A stretch of DNA of 43,347 bases, taken from contig JAPLPD010000157.1 in the NCBI GenBank assembly GCA_026400395.1, positions 1-43,347 on the forward strand, given 5' to 3'. This stretch comes from Alphaproteobacteria bacterium (GTDB lineage Bacteria; Pseudomonadota; Alphaproteobacteria; Rhizobiales; Xanthobacteraceae). Position 1 is the stretch's first letter, and every line of letters begins with the position of its first letter. The notes under the pieces are model-generated. The model did no database searches and was not told the origin of the DNA. It was given only the letters and a program-made list of their open reading frames with translations. The translations under genes were made by a program, and so were the position numbers. Shown here one piece after another: positions 42,110 to 43,347 of this stretch.

Positions 42110-42199
42110 GGACAGGTGGCCGAGTGGCTGAAGGCGCTCGCTTGGAAAGCGTGTATACGGGAAACCGTATCGTGGGTTCGAATCCCACCCTGTCCGCCA
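42110..42199 (+). tRNA. tRNA-Ser (GGA)
   Basis: The acceptor strands GGACAGG (42110-42116) and CCTGTCC (42189-42195) pair; the discriminator is G and CCA is encoded (42197-42199). The anticodon loop TTGGAAA centres on GGA at 42144-42146, which reads UCC and UCU serine codons. A long variable arm with TACGG/CCGTA stem around GAAA is the class II hallmark of serine tRNAs. The T arm has GGTTCGAATCC. It stands alone after the HTH-PBP gene; the 3' end marks the boundary of an AT-rich stretch with att-like features. Confidence 0.97.
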
Positions 42200-42824
42200 C
42201 GACTTAAGTATCTGATATTACATCCATTTTCTAATTTTCAAATATGCGAATTCCGCCGCACATTCCGGCACTTTGCGCGGTTCAACAGAACAGATTTTTT
42301 CGCAAAGACGAATTCGTACGACATCAAACGCAATGATCGCGCGCACGTCTCTGATTTAGATTTTGGTGGTACGGGAGTCTCTTGCGCGTGGCGTGTTTAA
42401 TTGGTGAGCGAGCGAGATTCGAAATAGGTGTACGACATTACGGACGATATCAGTTCGTGATGATCACATCGCTCTCTGGTCTACAACATTTTGAATTCGC
42501 CCGACTTCTCACATGTATACAACGAGCTGAATTCAAAGTTCGAATCTCGCTCTCTCCGCCACGTTCCAAGCAATTGAATTTGCTGCCGCCCGATTTGTTT
42601 AACCGGGGCCAATTCCTCCGAGATTTCCGTGATATCTAGCCCAGGGCATCGAACAAGGTGTCTGGCGGAGACGAATTGGTCCAGCATTCGTGCCGCTCAG
42701 GCTCCGCCAGTCTCGATGGCCGATTTGAGTAGTACGTCAGTCTCTTGCCAGGCAGCTGAATTCTTGGCGGGCAACCGAGATGCACAACCAGAGAAAAGTG
42801 CAAAAAAGGGATGCTCGCTCGCGT
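42200..42824. other. AT-richer intergenic stretch with no convincing gene
   Basis: These 625 bases downstream of tRNA-Ser have lower GC than the rest of the window and no frame with credible coding character. They contain scattered segments that match about 361-363 bases further on (see the repeat entry) and one degenerate copy of the tRNA 3' end. It looks like a site of past integrations. Confidence 0.7.
42538..42563 (+). repeat. att-like partial copy of a serine tRNA 3' end
   Basis: The block starts GTTCGAATC and ends CTCTCCGCCACG, resembling the T-loop, acceptor strand and CCA of a serine tRNA; 22 of 26 bases match 42176-42201. The 5' strand needed to close the T stem is absent (CAAA precedes), so the copy begins inside the T arm, as recombination cores often do. 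Read on the minus strand it gives the WRRERDSN string typical of spurious translation across tRNA ends. Confidence 0.65.
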
Positions 42825-43244
42825 TCAATTGGCGAGTTCAAATCCAAGTCTCTGTCGCTGCTCGTTCCAATCGAGCGAAAATCGCGTATCTTCCAACAGG
42901 CGGCGGGCATTTAGTTCGGGCGGCTGCCGACCGCTCAAAATGGCACTGAAGATGGACGGCGCAAGCAAGGATATACGAAACAGGCGCGTCGTATAGCCTC
43001 GCCCGATCCCTTCCGACGCTGCGATATCGTCCAATGTTAGATTGCGTTCATTGAGCATCCGCTCACGAATCAGGTGAGCGCGGGCCAGTAGCCGCACAAG
43101 CACTGGATTGGCCGGTGCAGATTCAGATCCATCGTCAACTACGATCCTGAGTTCTTTGCCAGCACGCCGAAGGCTAGCCGGGATAGACAACGTCATCAAT
43201 TGGCGATGTGTAGCGCGACAATCTGGATGAGAACTCCGCGACAA
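42825..43244 (-). pseudogene. C-terminal remnant of a serine-recombinase-type protein
   Basis: The open frame reads 139 codons from TTG 43244 (an ATG lies at 43196); a stop codon sits just upstream. Residues about 20-135 (LSIPASLRRAGKELRIVV, LTLDDIAASEGIGRGYTTRLFRISLLAPSIFSAILSGRQPPELNARRLL, SLDWNEQRQRLGF) resemble the extreme C-terminal domain often found on large serine recombinases of alphaproteobacteria, with a small HTH. The resolvase catalytic and DNA-binding domains are absent upstream, where short GATTGTCGCG repeats occur instead. This is most likely a truncated integrase remnant next to tRNA-Ser; a stand-alone small regulator is possible. Recognition is from memory of the domain. Confidence 0.6.
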
Positions 43245-43342
43245 TCAGGATGGCCATTTTGGCGGTCGCGGCGAGGAGATGATTGTCGCGGCGCGACGAT
43301 AACGCAAGCGATATTTTCGTGACGCGTGATTTGATTGTCGTG
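43214..43342. repeat. four copies of a 10-bp motif (CGCGACAATC / GATTGTCGCG)
   Basis: CGCGACAATC occurs at 43214-43223 and 43237-43246, its inverse GATTGTCGCG at 43281-43290, and a one-mismatch inverse at 43333-43342. Two face one way and two the other, within 130 bases at the upstream edge of the recombinase-like remnant. Multiple short terminal repeats like this are seen at ends of some insertion sequences (IS21-type for example), but no transposase is in view. Confidence 0.65.
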
Positions 43343-43347
43343 GAGCG

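Larger units (their letters stand above)
42176..42900. repeat. degenerate tandem duplication of about 362 bp starting at tRNA-Ser 3' end
   Basis: Four blocks match at nearly the same offset: 42176-42201 with 42538-42563 (22 of 26 bases); AATTCC-CCG near 42250 with 42611 (offset 361); GACGAATT at 42307 with 42670 (363); and 42366-42385 with 42729-42748 (17 of 20 bases, 363). Between blocks there is little similarity. A constant offset across separate blocks points to an old duplication or to successive insertions of related element ends. Confidence 0.6.

Noticed and set aside
42382-42639. 85-codon plus-strand frame downstream of tRNA-Ser
   Set aside because: It runs through the att-like tRNA fragment, lacks a good start signal and has no recognisable motifs.
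42835-42875. Possible third copy of the tRNA 3' end (GTTCAAATCC...)
   Set aside because: It coincides with the conserved LDWNEQRQRLGF coding segment on the minus strand and its spacing (297) does not fit the 362-bp offset.
1-43347. CRISPR array, phage structural genes, toxin-antitoxin pair or known defence system
   Set aside because: I found no regularly spaced direct repeats and no protein with motifs of these systems in any frame.

Overview
The window looks like a GC-rich chromosome segment of an alphaproteobacterium, most likely order Hyphomicrobiales (Bradyrhizobium / Rhodoplanes / Xanthobacteraceae type). This is inferred from gene style, several orphan Bug (TctC-type) receptors, signal-less ModA-like and MoeA-PBP proteins, and dispersed palindromic intergenic repeats. 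No rRNA or species marker is present, so the placement is tentative.

Left part (1-12.5 kb): a catabolic region. It holds the end of a family I CoA-transferase, two overlapping Gfo/Idh/MocA oxidoreductases, a cytochrome b561 and a Bug receptor. On the minus strand follow a malate/lactate-type dehydrogenase, an ACMSD-like amidohydrolase, a Rieske ring-hydroxylating dioxygenase (alpha and beta) and a Gfo/Idh/MocA protein resembling phthalate dihydrodiol dehydrogenase. Together these suggest oxidation of a carboxylated aromatic through a cis-dihydrodiol. A divergent gene encodes a form II CoxL-like molybdenum hydroxylase large subunit with no partner subunits in view.

Middle part (12.5-30.9 kb): an almost unbroken 18-kb minus-strand run. 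In transcription order it holds a CaiB/BaiF CoA-transferase, a crotonase-fold protein, and an ABC importer with one ATPase, four tandem paralogous Tat-type binding proteins and one fused permease. Then come MmgE/PrpD, an SDR lacking its catalytic residues, an MFS carrier, an aldehyde dehydrogenase and a Rieske ferredoxin. The run ends with an unrecognised 159-residue protein and a small exported/redox group (CMD/AhpD-like protein, FG-GAP protein, thioredoxin-like protein, CcdA-like membrane protein). The CcdA-like gene is frameshifted by a perfect 14-bp tandem duplication.

Right part (31-42 kb): a molybdenum-cofactor and formate-dehydrogenase maturation region. It contains TusA, a degenerate MoeA, a MoeA fused to a molybdate-binding-protein-like domain, MobB, canonical MoeA, a frameshifted MobA, FdhD, a signal-less ModA-like protein, an apparent remnant of an ABC ATPase, a ModE-type regulator and a divergent helix-turn-helix/PBP-domain regulator. 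Three proteins here carry a ModA-like binding fold that appears to be cytoplasmic. Two Bug-type receptor genes also lie here, one of them frameshifted.

Right end (42-43.3 kb): a tRNA-Ser(GGA) gene, then a more AT-rich, nearly gene-free stretch. It contains a second degenerate copy of the tRNA 3' end about 362 bp downstream, other matches at the same offset, a piece resembling the C-terminus of a serine recombinase, and four copies of a 10-bp GATTGTCGCG motif. This looks like a worn integration site at the edge of a mobile element.
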